Assembly: GCF_964059235.1 (NCBI RefSeq)
Contig: NZ_OZ060452.1
Coordinates: forward strand, 1,178,001 to 1,242,000
Length of the DNA stretch: 64,000 nt
From: Candidatus Tisiphia endosymbiont of Nedyus quadrimaculatus
GTDB lineage: Bacteria; Pseudomonadota; Alphaproteobacteria; Rickettsiales; Rickettsiaceae
Reading direction: 5' to 3'
Shown: piece after piece, positions 39,351-49,247 of the stretch
How positions within the stretch are numbered: the stretch's first letter is position 1
How the letters are laid out: each line of letters opens with the position of its first letter
Made by a program: the position numbers and the translations under genes
Notes under the pieces: model-generated
Database searches by the model: none
The model's input: the letters and a program-made list of their open reading frames with translations, nothing else
Told to the model about the DNA's origin: nothing

Positions 39351-39358
39351 GCGCCTGC
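39351..39358. repeat. 8-bp target duplication of IS256 copy 1 (left)
   Basis: GCGCCTGC at 39351-39358 is repeated at 40696-40703, directly on the two sides of the IS. This is the length expected for IS256-family insertion and shows that copy 1 is an undisturbed insertion. Confidence 0.85.
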
Positions 39359-40695
39359 GGCTCTGTCCAAAAAACTGTGTAAATTTCGAAATAGGTTATA
39401 TATAAAAGTATAACAAAAAAGGAAATTACATGAATAAAAAAACTAATGAATCAATAAAGCAAGCAGTAGATTTATTAATAGATAATGATACAGATGTAAG
39501 TACAATACTGAAAGAAGGAGGTTTATTAAAAGAATTGACCAAACGTTTAATAGAGAAGGCACTGCAGTCAGAAATGAATAATCATCTAGGCTATGATAAA
39601 TACAGTTGTGCAGATAATGATAATGCTCGTAATGGTATAACTAGCAAAAAACTGATCTCCGAACATGGAGCTGTAGAAATAGAAGTACCAAGGGATAGGC
39701 ATAATACCTTTGAACCCGCAATACTACCAAAACGCCAGAAACGTTTTGATGGTTTTGACGATAAAGTACTATCATTATATGCTAAAGGCATGAGTATATC
39801 TGATATTAAGATTCAGTTACAGGAGTTATACAGTGTTGAAATAAGTGAAGGCTTAATCAGCCAAATTACTGATGATGTAATGGATGAGGTTAAAGCTTGG
39901 CAGAGTCGACCATTAGAAGAGATATATCCGATAGTATTTTTTGATTGTTTAGTAGTAAAAGTCAGGCAAGATAAAAGGATAATCAATAAGGCAGTATATG
40001 TTGCATTAGGAATTGATTTATCTGGTAAAAAAGATATATTGGGATTATGGATCAGTGAAAATGAAGGGGCAAAATTTTGGCTCGGTAATTTTACCGAAAT
40101 GAAAAATAGAGGGCTAAAAGATATACTGATTGCCTGTAGCGATAATCTTACTGGTATGTCTGAGGCAATAGAAGCAGTTTATCCAAAAACAGAACATCAA
40201 TTGTGTATTGTACATCAGATTAGAAATAGTTTAAAATATGTGTCGTATAAAGATAGGAAGCAACTGTCTAGCGATTTAAAGCCGATATATACTGCAGTAA
40301 CGGAAGAACAAGCCCATTTAGCTTTAGTATCTTTTGAAGAAAAATGGAATAAACAATATCCACAAATTGCCAAATCATGGTATAATAATTGGGACAATCT
40401 AATGATTTTTCTAGGGTATCCTGAGTCAATTAGAAAGGTAATTTATACAACTAATTCAGTTGAATCTGTCAATAGTCAATTGCGTAAAGTAACAAATAAT
40501 AAGCGGGTTTTTCCTAATGATAATGCTGTTTTTAAAAGTTTATATTTGACAATTGACTATATGACCAAAAAATGGACTATGCCCATTCCAAACTGGAATG
40601 AAGCTATGGCTCATTTGATGGTTAAATTTGAGGATAGGCTTAACAAAATTTAATGACCTATTTTTTCGAATTTACACAGTTTTTTGGACAGAGCC
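39359..40695 (+). mobile_element. IS256-family insertion sequence, copy 1
   Basis: 1337 bp with inverted ends beginning GGCTCTGTCCAAAAAACTGT (27 bp identical on both sides). It has one transposase gene and an 8-bp target duplication. An identical copy is at 42830-44166. Confidence 0.93.
39430..40653 (+). CDS. IS256-family transposase, copy 1
   Basis: 407 residues, full-length Transposase_mut/IS256 DDE enzyme. The first Asp is in YPIVFFDCLVVKVR, the second is in LIACSDNLTGMSEAI, and the final Glu is in TTNSVESVNSQLRK. CIVHQIRNSLKYV is the conserved C/H-containing motif. AAAAAGGAAA lies just upstream of ATG. Identical to the protein at 42901-44124. Confidence 0.96.
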   Translation: MNKKTNESIKQAVDLLIDNDTDVSTILKEGGLLKELTKRLIEKALQSEMNNHLGYDKYSCADNDNARNGITSKKLISEHGAVEIEVPRDRHNTFEPAILPKRQKRFDGFDDKVLSLYAKGMSISDIKIQLQELYSVEISEGLISQITDDVMDEVKAWQSRPLEEIYPIVFFDCLVVKVRQDKRIINKAVYVALGIDLSGKKDILGLWISENEGAKFWLGNFTEMKNRGLKDILIACSDNLTGMSEAIEAVYPKTEHQLCIVHQIRNSLKYVSYKDRKQLSSDLKPIYTAVTEEQAHLALVSFEEKWNKQYPQIAKSWYNNWDNLMIFLGYPESIRKVIYTTNSVESVNSQLRKVTNNKRVFPNDNAVFKSLYLTIDYMTKKWTMPIPNWNEAMAHLMVKFEDRLNKI

Positions 40696-40805
40696 GCGCC
40701 TGCAATTTAACAGCAATTATAAAATTCAGAAATATTTCTGTAAATTTACATAGGATGATCTCCATATAACCTAAAACGACTCATCAATGCATTAATAGAA
40801 AATAA

Positions 40806-41846
40806 CTAATTGTTCCTGAAGTCACCGTGATTTTTTAAATCCTCAATTTGAGATTTGCTAAGTCCAGTAGATTTGGCAATAACGTCAATAGATAAACCAG
40901 CTTTAAGTAGATTTTTGGCTATAGCTCTAGTGGCTTCAGTGGCTTCTTCTCTAGCTCTAGTGGCTTCCTCTCTAGCTCTAGTGGCTTCCTCTCTAGCTGC
41001 CTCTATAGCTGCATCGCTTCTAGCTTTTTCAATCTCAATACCTTTCTCAATACCTTCTTCTCTCCAATGTTGTGCTATACTCCCCATAATTTCTTCCTCT
41101 TTTTCTTGATTCAAAATGGTTGTTAACAACTTGTCTAAACCTATTTTATCATTTTGGTCAATAAAGTCTAACGTATAATAAAGCAAAATCTCAATGTAAT
41201 TATATCCTATATTAACCTTAGTTAATTGTGGTAGAAGATAAGCAATTTCTTGCCACCTTCTTAATAAATCACGTTCGTGTATATACTTTAAAAAAAACTC
41301 TAATAGACCAGACCATGGTCTTTCTTTTAATTCATTATCAGGAATCTTATGAACATTGATCAGCTGATAATCATTCAGCCAAAACTCTCGTGCAAGGTAG
41401 TTATTAGTCCCAAATAAATCCCATAAATTGCGTGCTACGTCGTACTCTTCAGTGCCATTATACAACACGACTGGATATATTAGCGGTAGATGCTTAGATT
41501 TGGGGTTGTTTTTTAAATATCGATCGCAAATTCGGGTCATATATTTAAATAAACGAAAGACCATGAACTTATCAGTGGTACTTTGGTGTTCCAGCAAAAT
41601 GAAAATATAACCATCCTGATCATTAAATTTAGCCGAAAATAATACATCCGAGCTACTACGAGTAAGCCTTGGTTCAATGAAGCTTGCGTTTTCTACTTTT
41701 AAAGAAGAAGTATCAATTATAGCCAGCACATCCTTAGGCAAATGAGTTTTAAGAAAATCATAAGCTACTCTAGGATTTTCCATTGCTACTTTAACAATTT
41801 CATCATGCTTCGGCTTCTTTGACTTTTTGGACTTCTTTGTGACCAT
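40806..41846 (-). CDS. Rpn-family recombination-promoting nuclease
   Basis: 346 residues. The N-terminal Transposase_31/PD-(D/E)xK domain includes SSDVLFSAKF and IFILLEHQSTTDKFMVFRLFKYM, the RpnA-like core. The C-terminal region has a helical AREEATRAREEAT repeat encoded by tandem ~21-bp DNA repeats (about 40921-41010), then a short helix-turn-helix-like SIDVIAKSTGLSKSQI. Rpn proteins cut DNA and promote RecA-independent recombination. Common on rickettsial mobile elements. Confidence 0.88.
   Translation of the reverse strand: MVTKKSKKSKKPKHDEIVKVAMENPRVAYDFLKTHLPKDVLAIIDTSSLKVENASFIEPRLTRSSSDVLFSAKFNDQDGYIFILLEHQSTTDKFMVFRLFKYMTRICDRYLKNNPKSKHLPLIYPVVLYNGTEEYDVARNLWDLFGTNNYLAREFWLNDYQLINVHKIPDNELKERPWSGLLEFFLKYIHERDLLRRWQEIAYLLPQLTKVNIGYNYIEILLYYTLDFIDQNDKIGLDKLLTTILNQEKEEEIMGSIAQHWREEGIEKGIEIEKARSDAAIEAAREEATRAREEATRAREEATEATRAIAKNLLKAGLSIDVIAKSTGLSKSQIEDLKNHGDFRNN
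40921..41010. repeat. Tandem ~21-bp repeats inside the rpn gene
   Basis: About four units of the type CTAGCTCTAGTGGCTTCCTCT, some shortened, code for the REEATRA heptad-like repeat. The unit length is a multiple of three, so copy-number change keeps the frame. Confidence 0.7.
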
Positions 41847-42061
41847 TATGATAATTTATTATTAGTTTTTTTGTTTGCTATGCTTGAGTACCAAACAAAT
41901 TAGGTTGTATATGTTTACTCTCAGTAGGTATAATTGCCTATTACTTATTCAATATATGATTTACTAGTAATTGACAATCTTATTTTTATTTGTTAGCATT
42001 AAAGACTACCATAATATCATTTAAAAAACAAATTCATTACAACTGAACTAAAATATCAAAT

Positions 42062-42667
42062 ATGCAATCTCAAGATACTAACGATTTACGTAAAATAGCC
42101 GATATTATTAGTACTAAGCTAAGTGAAAATGATATAGCAGCAAAAACATATTACAGATTAAAAGACCCTTGTTCTGCCTTAAATAAGATGATACTAAAGA
42201 CTAACGAATTAACGGATCTAGTTGCTTTTAGATTTATAGTTGATAAGCTAGAATATTGTTATAAAGTGTTGGATATTATCCGTGGCATCTATTCTGTTAA
42301 AATAGCAGAGAAAAAGAATTATATTGATTATCCTAAAGATAATGGTTATCGTTCCTTGCATATTGTTACGAGTGTCGGCAACCCTAGACGTGATGTGGAA
42401 ATGCAGGTACGAACCAATGAGATGCATGATATAGCAGAATTTGGTATAGCAAATCACAATGAATATAAAAAGACACAGGCAGCAAAGATAAGAGAGTTAC
42501 TGCCTAGTGGCATGTTGAATATAGCTGGTATTAATACTGAGCTAAATAAGGCTTATGATATCTTTAGCCAGTTTAATTGGACTATACAAGAACTTATTGC
42601 TTATGAGCAAGCAATTGAAAATATTTATCGTATTTATCAAGACCAAGACAGCTTGCGTAAAGTATGA
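42062..42667 (+). CDS. RelA/SpoT synthetase-domain protein (RAGE type)
   Basis: 201 residues, only the (p)ppGpp synthetase fold: YRLKDPCSALNKM, LVAFRFIVDKLEYCYKVL, YPKDNGYRSLHIVT and EMQVRTNEMHDIAEFGIANHNEYKK, which match the ATP- and GDP-binding motifs. The N-terminal HD hydrolase and C-terminal regulatory domains of full SpoT are absent. Short SpoT-like proteins are hallmark genes of the Rickettsiales amplified genetic element. Whether it still makes (p)ppGpp is unknown. Confidence 0.85.
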   Translation: MQSQDTNDLRKIADIISTKLSENDIAAKTYYRLKDPCSALNKMILKTNELTDLVAFRFIVDKLEYCYKVLDIIRGIYSVKIAEKKNYIDYPKDNGYRSLHIVTSVGNPRRDVEMQVRTNEMHDIAEFGIANHNEYKKTQAAKIRELLPSGMLNIAGINTELNKAYDIFSQFNWTIQELIAYEQAIENIYRIYQDQDSLRKV

Positions 42668-42713
42668 AGTGCATAGTGTTATTGAGTAACTAAAAATATG
42701 TGGTTAGGTAATT

Positions 42714-42829
42714 ATGAGCAAATTTGTCCAAGCAGATTTGAAAATTATTAATACTCCGACTAGTCTAACTAAAGCACAAAAAGAATCTGTTGGTCTGCTT
42801 TCGATAGGTACATTTTTAGAATATTTTGA
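42714..42829 (+). pseudogene. MFS transporter 5' stub truncated by IS256 copy 2
   Basis: Starting at ATG 42714, 38 codons (MSKFVQADLKIIN...) end in LLSIGTFLEYFE, matching the first membrane helix start of the MFS gene at 37274-38563 (LLLIGTFLEYFD). The frame then runs into the IS256 end. The remaining ~390 codons are missing from the other side of the IS, where integrase sequence begins instead. Confidence 0.85.
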
Positions 42830-44166
42830 GGCTCTGTCCAAAAAACTGTGTAAATTTCGAAATAGGTTATATATAAAAGTATAACAAAAAAGGAAATTAC
42901 ATGAATAAAAAAACTAATGAATCAATAAAGCAAGCAGTAGATTTATTAATAGATAATGATACAGATGTAAGTACAATACTGAAAGAAGGAGGTTTATTAA
43001 AAGAATTGACCAAACGTTTAATAGAGAAGGCACTGCAGTCAGAAATGAATAATCATCTAGGCTATGATAAATACAGTTGTGCAGATAATGATAATGCTCG
43101 TAATGGTATAACTAGCAAAAAACTGATCTCCGAACATGGAGCTGTAGAAATAGAAGTACCAAGGGATAGGCATAATACCTTTGAACCCGCAATACTACCA
43201 AAACGCCAGAAACGTTTTGATGGTTTTGACGATAAAGTACTATCATTATATGCTAAAGGCATGAGTATATCTGATATTAAGATTCAGTTACAGGAGTTAT
43301 ACAGTGTTGAAATAAGTGAAGGCTTAATCAGCCAAATTACTGATGATGTAATGGATGAGGTTAAAGCTTGGCAGAGTCGACCATTAGAAGAGATATATCC
43401 GATAGTATTTTTTGATTGTTTAGTAGTAAAAGTCAGGCAAGATAAAAGGATAATCAATAAGGCAGTATATGTTGCATTAGGAATTGATTTATCTGGTAAA
43501 AAAGATATATTGGGATTATGGATCAGTGAAAATGAAGGGGCAAAATTTTGGCTCGGTAATTTTACCGAAATGAAAAATAGAGGGCTAAAAGATATACTGA
43601 TTGCCTGTAGCGATAATCTTACTGGTATGTCTGAGGCAATAGAAGCAGTTTATCCAAAAACAGAACATCAATTGTGTATTGTACATCAGATTAGAAATAG
43701 TTTAAAATATGTGTCGTATAAAGATAGGAAGCAACTGTCTAGCGATTTAAAGCCGATATATACTGCAGTAACGGAAGAACAAGCCCATTTAGCTTTAGTA
43801 TCTTTTGAAGAAAAATGGAATAAACAATATCCACAAATTGCCAAATCATGGTATAATAATTGGGACAATCTAATGATTTTTCTAGGGTATCCTGAGTCAA
43901 TTAGAAAGGTAATTTATACAACTAATTCAGTTGAATCTGTCAATAGTCAATTGCGTAAAGTAACAAATAATAAGCGGGTTTTTCCTAATGATAATGCTGT
44001 TTTTAAAAGTTTATATTTGACAATTGACTATATGACCAAAAAATGGACTATGCCCATTCCAAACTGGAATGAAGCTATGGCTCATTTGATGGTTAAATTT
44101 GAGGATAGGCTTAACAAAATTTAATGACCTATTTTTTCGAATTTACACAGTTTTTTGGACAGAGCC
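42830..44166 (+). mobile_element. IS256-family insertion sequence, copy 2
   Basis: 1337 bp, sequence the same as 39359-40695. The flanks (TATTTTGA on the left, GTTTAAGA on the right) do not match, so there is no target duplication. The left side is a broken MFS gene and the right side a broken integrase, indicating a deletion or recombination through the IS. Confidence 0.93.
42901..44124 (+). CDS. IS256-family transposase, copy 2
   Basis: 407 residues, identical to 39430-40653, with the DDE residues intact. The recent duplication gives two direct copies 3471 bp apart, a ready substrate for deletion of the rpn-spoT segment. Confidence 0.96.
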   Translation: MNKKTNESIKQAVDLLIDNDTDVSTILKEGGLLKELTKRLIEKALQSEMNNHLGYDKYSCADNDNARNGITSKKLISEHGAVEIEVPRDRHNTFEPAILPKRQKRFDGFDDKVLSLYAKGMSISDIKIQLQELYSVEISEGLISQITDDVMDEVKAWQSRPLEEIYPIVFFDCLVVKVRQDKRIINKAVYVALGIDLSGKKDILGLWISENEGAKFWLGNFTEMKNRGLKDILIACSDNLTGMSEAIEAVYPKTEHQLCIVHQIRNSLKYVSYKDRKQLSSDLKPIYTAVTEEQAHLALVSFEEKWNKQYPQIAKSWYNNWDNLMIFLGYPESIRKVIYTTNSVESVNSQLRKVTNNKRVFPNDNAVFKSLYLTIDYMTKKWTMPIPNWNEAMAHLMVKFEDRLNKI

Positions 44167-45490
44167 GTTTAAGATCTCTTATTTGTTGTTCTAACTCTTC
44201 TATCTTCTTATGCAATGCTTCAGTATTATTGTTAGCTCTTTCTGTTTCTATTTGAAAAGTTACTTTATTTTCTTTTGAAGACATTAGGTTTTTCATGGCT
44301 TTCTCTCTAAATGTTCTAACTTGATCACTCTCTATAATATCATATATTTTTGTTGATTTTAGATCCTTATGACCTAACGCTTCACCTATTAACTCTCTAT
44401 CAGCTCCAGCTTTACGCATCAAACAACCGTGCGTTCTTCTTAAATCATGAATCCTTAACTCATCAATATTAGCCAATTGACAAATTTTCTTCCACGCTCT
44501 CTTGGGTGATGTTAAATGACCACAGCGACTCCTCTTGCTAGGAAATACCCATATTGATCCAGTTTTATTCTCCTCTTTCCTTCTTGCCAACATTGTTATG
44601 GCATCTTCTACTAAATGAATTGGGAGTGCCTTGCGATTCTTAGTCTGAACAGCTGGTATATACCATATTCTATCTTCAAAATTAATATTATTCCATTTTA
44701 TAGACAAAACATTATTTTTCCTTGCCCCAGTAAGTAATGATAGTAAAAATACATCTGCCATTTGCCTATTTGTACTTGCCTTAATTGCCTTAATAAATCT
44801 TGACATTTCCTCTTTGGTGTTAATATATCTTTCTCTCGCTTCTTCTTCATGTTCTTCAATACCAATAGCCGGATTCTGCCCTAATAGCCCCCTGTCAATA
44901 GCTTTATTGAATACCGCCCTTAACAACTCAAAAAACCTGTTAGCACTATATTTGCCCCTATTACTAATAACATTAAATATTTTCTGAATATCTTCCCTTG
45001 TTATAGCCGATATCTTTTTATCATACAAATCATCACCATCTCGATTCATTGTATCAATAGCATCTTCCCAATTCGTATTCTTACGCTTACAGTGTTCTTC
45101 AATATATTTATCAAAAAAAAACTGTTTAAAGGTTAGCTCAGTTGCCTTAGTTGGTTGATGATTTATTTCATTGTTTAAAATAGGTGACTTGTTAAAAGGG
45201 TGAATGCCTTTGTTGATCTGACCCTTGATTTCAACGGCTTTTTCTCTAGCTTCTACAAGAGAAATATCATTAGGTAACTTCTCGAATCTATCATTATGGA
45301 AGTCACCTAATTTAATTTTGCGGTTTATACCATAAACTGTCTTTCGCAAATAGAAAACCTTACTTCTACCATAGGATACAATTAAAATTAAACCATCTTC
45401 CTTGGTATCAACATAAATATCTCGTTTGGTTTTAGGGTAAGCAATTTTATCTATAGCTTCTTTAGTAAGATTAAATGAATAGGTTGCCAT
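44129..45490 (-). CDS. Tyrosine-type integrase, C-terminus replaced by IS256
   Basis: 453 residues. The N-terminal DUF4102-like arm-binding domain (residues 1-100) precedes a phage_integrase catalytic domain: first Arg in LLTGARKNNVLSI, HDLRRTHG with the second Arg and His, LGHKDLKSTKIY with the final His and Tyr. The catalytic set is complete. The last twelve residues (from about RLCPKNCVNSKK) are read from the IS256 terminal repeat, so the original C-terminus is lost. Its start faces tRNA-Pro, as expected of an integrative element using that tRNA as attachment site. Confidence 0.9.
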   Translation of the reverse strand: MATYSFNLTKEAIDKIAYPKTKRDIYVDTKEDGLILIVSYGRSKVFYLRKTVYGINRKIKLGDFHNDRFEKLPNDISLVEAREKAVEIKGQINKGIHPFNKSPILNNEINHQPTKATELTFKQFFFDKYIEEHCKRKNTNWEDAIDTMNRDGDDLYDKKISAITREDIQKIFNVISNRGKYSANRFFELLRAVFNKAIDRGLLGQNPAIGIEEHEEEARERYINTKEEMSRFIKAIKASTNRQMADVFLLSLLTGARKNNVLSIKWNNINFEDRIWYIPAVQTKNRKALPIHLVEDAITMLARRKEENKTGSIWVFPSKRSRCGHLTSPKRAWKKICQLANIDELRIHDLRRTHGCLMRKAGADRELIGEALGHKDLKSTKIYDIIESDQVRTFREKAMKNLMSSKENKVTFQIETERANNNTEALHKKIEELEQQIRDLKRLCPKNCVNSKK

Positions 45491-45981
45491 ATTATCCTCT
45501 TATTTAAGTTATTGCATAATTAATATAACCTAACCCACTCTATCGTTTCAAAAGTTGGCTAGATAGTTAATTTCAGATTGACTTAATAGATGATTAAATA
45601 GCGTCAATAAAAACAAAGCAAGTCTTAATTTATCTTCTTGTTTACAAGTATTAACCTGTTTTATTTATAATTATGGATTTATTTTATTTATAAATATTAA
45701 TTTTCAATTTTAAGTATTGACTCATTTGTTCTAATTATTAATTTTTTTTGTTTATATTAATAACAATTTCAATGAAAATATGGAGGAAAAAGTAGCATTT
45801 CTCATGCTAATTATATGCTATGTTTTAAGAAAAATGACCTTAATTCTTATGACAGATTGACAAATATATTAAATTTAGATACTTTTAAATCTTGAAGTTT
45901 GAGTAAATGAAGAAATCTTATAAGTATTAGGGTTTTAATGACTAAAAAGGAGGTATTAAATGTTAAATACAATGAAATTTG
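45491..45981. other. Non-coding gap between integrase and tRNA-Pro
   Basis: 490 very AT-rich bases without a convincing gene. A 26-codon frame (45780-45860) with GGAGG overlapping its own second codon is too weak to call. Near the right end, AAAAAGGAGG (45943-45952) precedes ATG 45960, whose frame runs antisense through the tRNA. The region should hold the integrase promoter and one attachment end. Confidence 0.5.
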
Positions 45982-46058
<77 letters not shown>

Positions 46059-46175
46059 AAAAATAAATAATGAAGATTAACAATAAGTGTTAGTGGATTC
46101 ATATTGCCTAATTATATAAACTATAATATAAGTCAAATCAATTTTTTTGTTTAAAAATTTCATCATATTTATTAA

Positions 46176-46892
46176 ATGTCTTCATTACATGCATCAATAT
46201 TAACCATATTTCCAGAAATGTTCCCTGGATTTTTGCAATATTCCCTTGCAGGGCAAGCCTTAGAAAAGGGTATTTGGTCTTATAATATGGTTAATATAAA
46301 AGATTTTGGATTAACTAGGCATAAAAATGTTGATGATGAGCCTTATGGTGGTGGTAGCGGGCTGATCATGCGTCCAGATGTGGTTGGTAGTTGTATAGAT
46401 CATGTTTTGTCTTCAACCCCTAATGCCAAAATATATTATCCCTCACCAAGAGGAAAGCTATTTAACCAAAATATTGCTCATGAAATTATACAAGAAAAGC
46501 AAATAATAATTTTATGTGGTCGCTTTGAAGGGGTTGACGAACGTATAATTGAAGAGTATAATGTAACGGAAATTAGTATAGGGGATTATATTTTATCTGG
46601 TGGGGAGGTGGCAGCTCTTGCTATTCTTGATTGCTTGATTAGATTACTTCCGAATGTATTACTGAATCAAGACACATTACAATCAGAATCTTTTGAGGAA
46701 AATGGAGAGTTTGCTGGATTGCTTGAATGTCCTCTGTATACGAGACCGGCAAAGTGGAAAAGTAGAGAAGTTCCGAGTATTTTGTTGTCTGGTAATCATC
46801 AGTTAATTAGAGATTGGAAAAGCAAGCAATCTTTAGAGATTACTAAAAAACGTAGACCGGATTTATTAAATATTTATAGGAGTTTAAGGTAA
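46176..46892 (+). CDS. trmD: tRNA (guanine37-N1)-methyltransferase
   Basis: 238 residues. The SPOUT knot motifs are present: [33 protein letters not shown] and [11 protein letters not shown]. It methylates G37 next to the anticodon of tRNAs reading CNN codons, preventing +1 frameshifts; the tRNA-Pro just upstream is one such substrate type. Its stop overlaps the rplS start (TAATG), the conserved trmD-rplS pair. Confidence 0.97.
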   Translation: MSSLHASILTIFPEMFPGFLQYSLAGQALEKGIWSYNMVNIKDFGLTRHKNVDDEPYGGGSGLIMRPDVVGSCIDHVLSSTPNAKIYYPSPRGKLFNQNIAHEIIQEKQIIILCGRFEGVDERIIEEYNVTEISIGDYILSGGEVAALAILDCLIRLLPNVLLNQDTLQSESFEENGEFAGLLECPLYTRPAKWKSREVPSILLSGNHQLIRDWKSKQSLEITKKRRPDLLNIYRSLR

Positions 46893-47317
46893 TGAATATT
46901 ATTGAAGAGTTTGAACAACAGCAAATTCTGAAACTAACGGAAAATAAAAAGATTCCTGACTTTAAAGCAGGGGATACTGTAAAAATTACTGTAAAGATAA
47001 TTGACCGAACAGTTGAGAAAGATGGCAAGGAAAAATTACTAGAAAGATTTCAAATGTATGAAGGCGTAGTAATTGCTAGAAGGAATAGTGGTGTTGCATC
47101 TTCTTTTGTAGTTCGTAAGGTTAGTCATGGTGAAGGTGTGGAAAGACGATTTATGATTTTCTCACCAATTGTACATTCGATTGAAGTTGTTAAATATGGT
47201 GTAGTACGTCGTGCTAAACTATATTACTTAAGAAATCTAAGTGGTAAAGCAGCTAGAATTAAAGAAAAACTTCAAGTAAATCCTAATAAAGTAATTAAGA
47301 AAAAGGTGGTTGCTTAA
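46892..47317 (+). CDS. rplS: 50S ribosomal protein L19
   Basis: 141 residues; E. coli L19 has 115, and the extra is a basic C-terminal tail as in other Rickettsiales. [29 protein letters not shown] and [23 protein letters not shown] are diagnostic. It sits at the 30S-50S interface. Translationally coupled to trmD. Only 13 bases separate it from the convergent recN. Confidence 0.97.
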   Translation: MNIIEEFEQQQILKLTENKKIPDFKAGDTVKITVKIIDRTVEKDGKEKLLERFQMYEGVVIARRNSGVASSFVVRKVSHGEGVERRFMIFSPIVHSIEVVKYGVVRRAKLYYLRNLSGKAARIKEKLQVNPNKVIKKKVVA

Positions 47318-47330
47318 AAGGGGAAGGGGG

Positions 47331-49043
47331 CTAAGGATGTAGAAGCTCTTTAGCCGCCTTCAAGCTCGCATCGGTGATAGATTTGCCTGAGATCATGCGA
47401 GCAAGTTCAGCTTGCCTCTCTTGAAGGTTTAGATTTTTTACAGTAATTTTAGTGCTTTCATTCAATTGCAGCTTGTTAACGATAATATGCTGATCTGCCT
47501 TACCTGCCACTTGCGGTTGGTGGGTAATTGCGATAACTTGGGCAATAGAGCTAAGCTTTTTTAGTTTTTCTCCTACTTTATCGGCTACGATACCACCAAT
47601 TCCTGTATCTATTTCATCAAAAATAATAGTTTCCTTAAGTAGTTTATCAAAAAGACAAGTTTTTAGCGCTAACATAAATCTTGATAATTCACCACCAGAA
47701 GCAATTTTATCAATAGGAGCAAGTTGCATACCAGGGTTAGTTGAGGCAACGAAACGCACATTATCGATACCATTATCTGATACCTTACATAACATTATTT
47801 GAGAAGTATCCCTGTATTCTAAAAAATGCTTATTGTCAGTTTGGTTTGCAATATTATCCTTAGATACTATTTCTACTTTAAAAATTGCCTTTTCCATTTT
47901 AAGTTGTTCAAGCTCTTTTTGCACAGCTAACTCTAGCTTCTTGGCTACTTTAGAACGCTGATGCGATAAAGCTTCAGCTAGTTCAAAATATTTTTTATGG
48001 TCAGCTAGCTTATTAATATCTAGGATTTTAACGTTATTAATTTTATCTTCTAGGGCATTTAATTGTTGGTTAGAATTGTCAACAAATTCATGTATTTTAT
48101 TGCAAGAAATATTATATTTTCGTGCTATGTCACGGATTTTAAACAGCCTTTCTTCCACTTCATCTAAGTTAAATTCATTTGTATCGAAGTTATTAATAAT
48201 GTTTTGTAATTTTATACGTGCTTCTTCTAGACTATTATAACAATCATCTAAATTTAATGAAATAGAGGCAAATTCTTCATTTCCCTGTAAGTTACGGGCT
48301 ATTAAACGTTGAACATTAGTAATGGACTTATTAATTTCAGGAGTTTCAAGATGTGATAATATATCTTGAGTTGCTTGTATTTCTTTATCACGATTTTGTA
48401 AACTGCGTCTTATAATGGTAAGTTTTTCTTCTTCTCCTACTTGATAGTCAAGAGTTTTTAATTCCTTGGTTACAAAATTTAAATAATCTATCTCTCGTTC
48501 TATAGTATCTTTATCTTTTGTGACTTTATTGATTTCTTTAGTAGTTGTTTGTAGAATATTGAAATGCTTGGATAATTCGTCTCTTAAACCTAGAAGGTTT
48601 CCATAATCGTCTAGAATATTAATATGGGAGGAGGGGGTAAGAAGGGTAGTAGGGCTATTTTGTCCATGAAGTTCAAATAAATAATCTGCTACTTGTTGCA
48701 AGGTATTTACTGTCACCGCTTGATCATTTATAAGAAATTTTTTGCGGTTACCAGATTTTTGGATACGTTTTATCAGTAATTCTTGGTCACACTCAATATT
48801 AAATTGTTCCAAAAGCTTTTTTAAATCATTATTGAGAGTAAATGTTGTAGCAACCGTACAATAATCGCATCCATGTTTTATTACATTATCAGAGAATTTG
48901 TTACCTAAAGAGAACAAAATTGCATCTAGCAAAATAGACTTGCCAGCTCCAGTTTCGCCGGTAATCACACATAGTCCTTTTTCAAACTCTATGTCCAATT
49001 CGTCTATCAGAATAAAATTCTTCACCGAAAGACTTTGTAACAT
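47331..49043 (-). CDS. recN: DNA repair protein RecN
   Basis: 570 residues, SMC-like. Walker A GETGAGKSILLDAI lies near residues 29-42, followed by a long coiled coil (150-350). The ABC signature is ASGGELSRFMLALK and Walker B is TIIFDEIDTGIGG, near 440-480. RecN tethers broken DNA ends for recombinational repair. The start abuts an inverted-repeat element at 49044-49240, so its promoter must lie in or beyond that repeat. Confidence 0.96.
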   Translation of the reverse strand: MLQSLSVKNFILIDELDIEFEKGLCVITGETGAGKSILLDAILFSLGNKFSDNVIKHGCDYCTVATTFTLNNDLKKLLEQFNIECDQELLIKRIQKSGNRKKFLINDQAVTVNTLQQVADYLFELHGQNSPTTLLTPSSHINILDDYGNLLGLRDELSKHFNILQTTTKEINKVTKDKDTIEREIDYLNFVTKELKTLDYQVGEEEKLTIIRRSLQNRDKEIQATQDILSHLETPEINKSITNVQRLIARNLQGNEEFASISLNLDDCYNSLEEARIKLQNIINNFDTNEFNLDEVEERLFKIRDIARKYNISCNKIHEFVDNSNQQLNALEDKINNVKILDINKLADHKKYFELAEALSHQRSKVAKKLELAVQKELEQLKMEKAIFKVEIVSKDNIANQTDNKHFLEYRDTSQIMLCKVSDNGIDNVRFVASTNPGMQLAPIDKIASGGELSRFMLALKTCLFDKLLKETIIFDEIDTGIGGIVADKVGEKLKKLSSIAQVIAITHQPQVAGKADQHIIVNKLQLNESTKITVKNLNLQERQAELARMISGKSITDASLKAAKELLHP

Positions 49044-49240
49044 TAGACCTCTTGCATAACTCTACTTCTGTTGGTGATTTGGGCATCTAGGCTAGACTCA
49101 ACGCCGTAACTTACCACCCCAATTCGGGATAAGAATTTGTCAATTCTTATCCCGAATTCGCGTTTACCGTACTGCTTGCGTTCCGCAGTGAAGGACCTAC
49201 TGCAAATTCCCTAACATAAGCGAATTATGCAAGAGGTCTA
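49044..49240. repeat. Inverted-repeat element with central perfect palindrome
   Basis: 197 bp with 16-bp perfect ends (TAGACCTCTTGCATAA and complement). In the middle is a perfect hairpin of 17-bp arms and a 4-base loop (arms at 49121-49137 and 49142-49158). It fills the recN-bamD gap exactly, touching the recN start codon. The TCTACTTCTGTTGG motif after the left end links it to the element at 27570-27713. Confidence 0.75.
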
Positions 49241-49247
49241 TTATATT

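Noticed and set aside
45780-45860. 26-codon hydrophobic peptide upstream of tRNA-Pro
   Set aside because: Too short, no properly placed ribosome site; AT-rich sequence gives such frames by chance.
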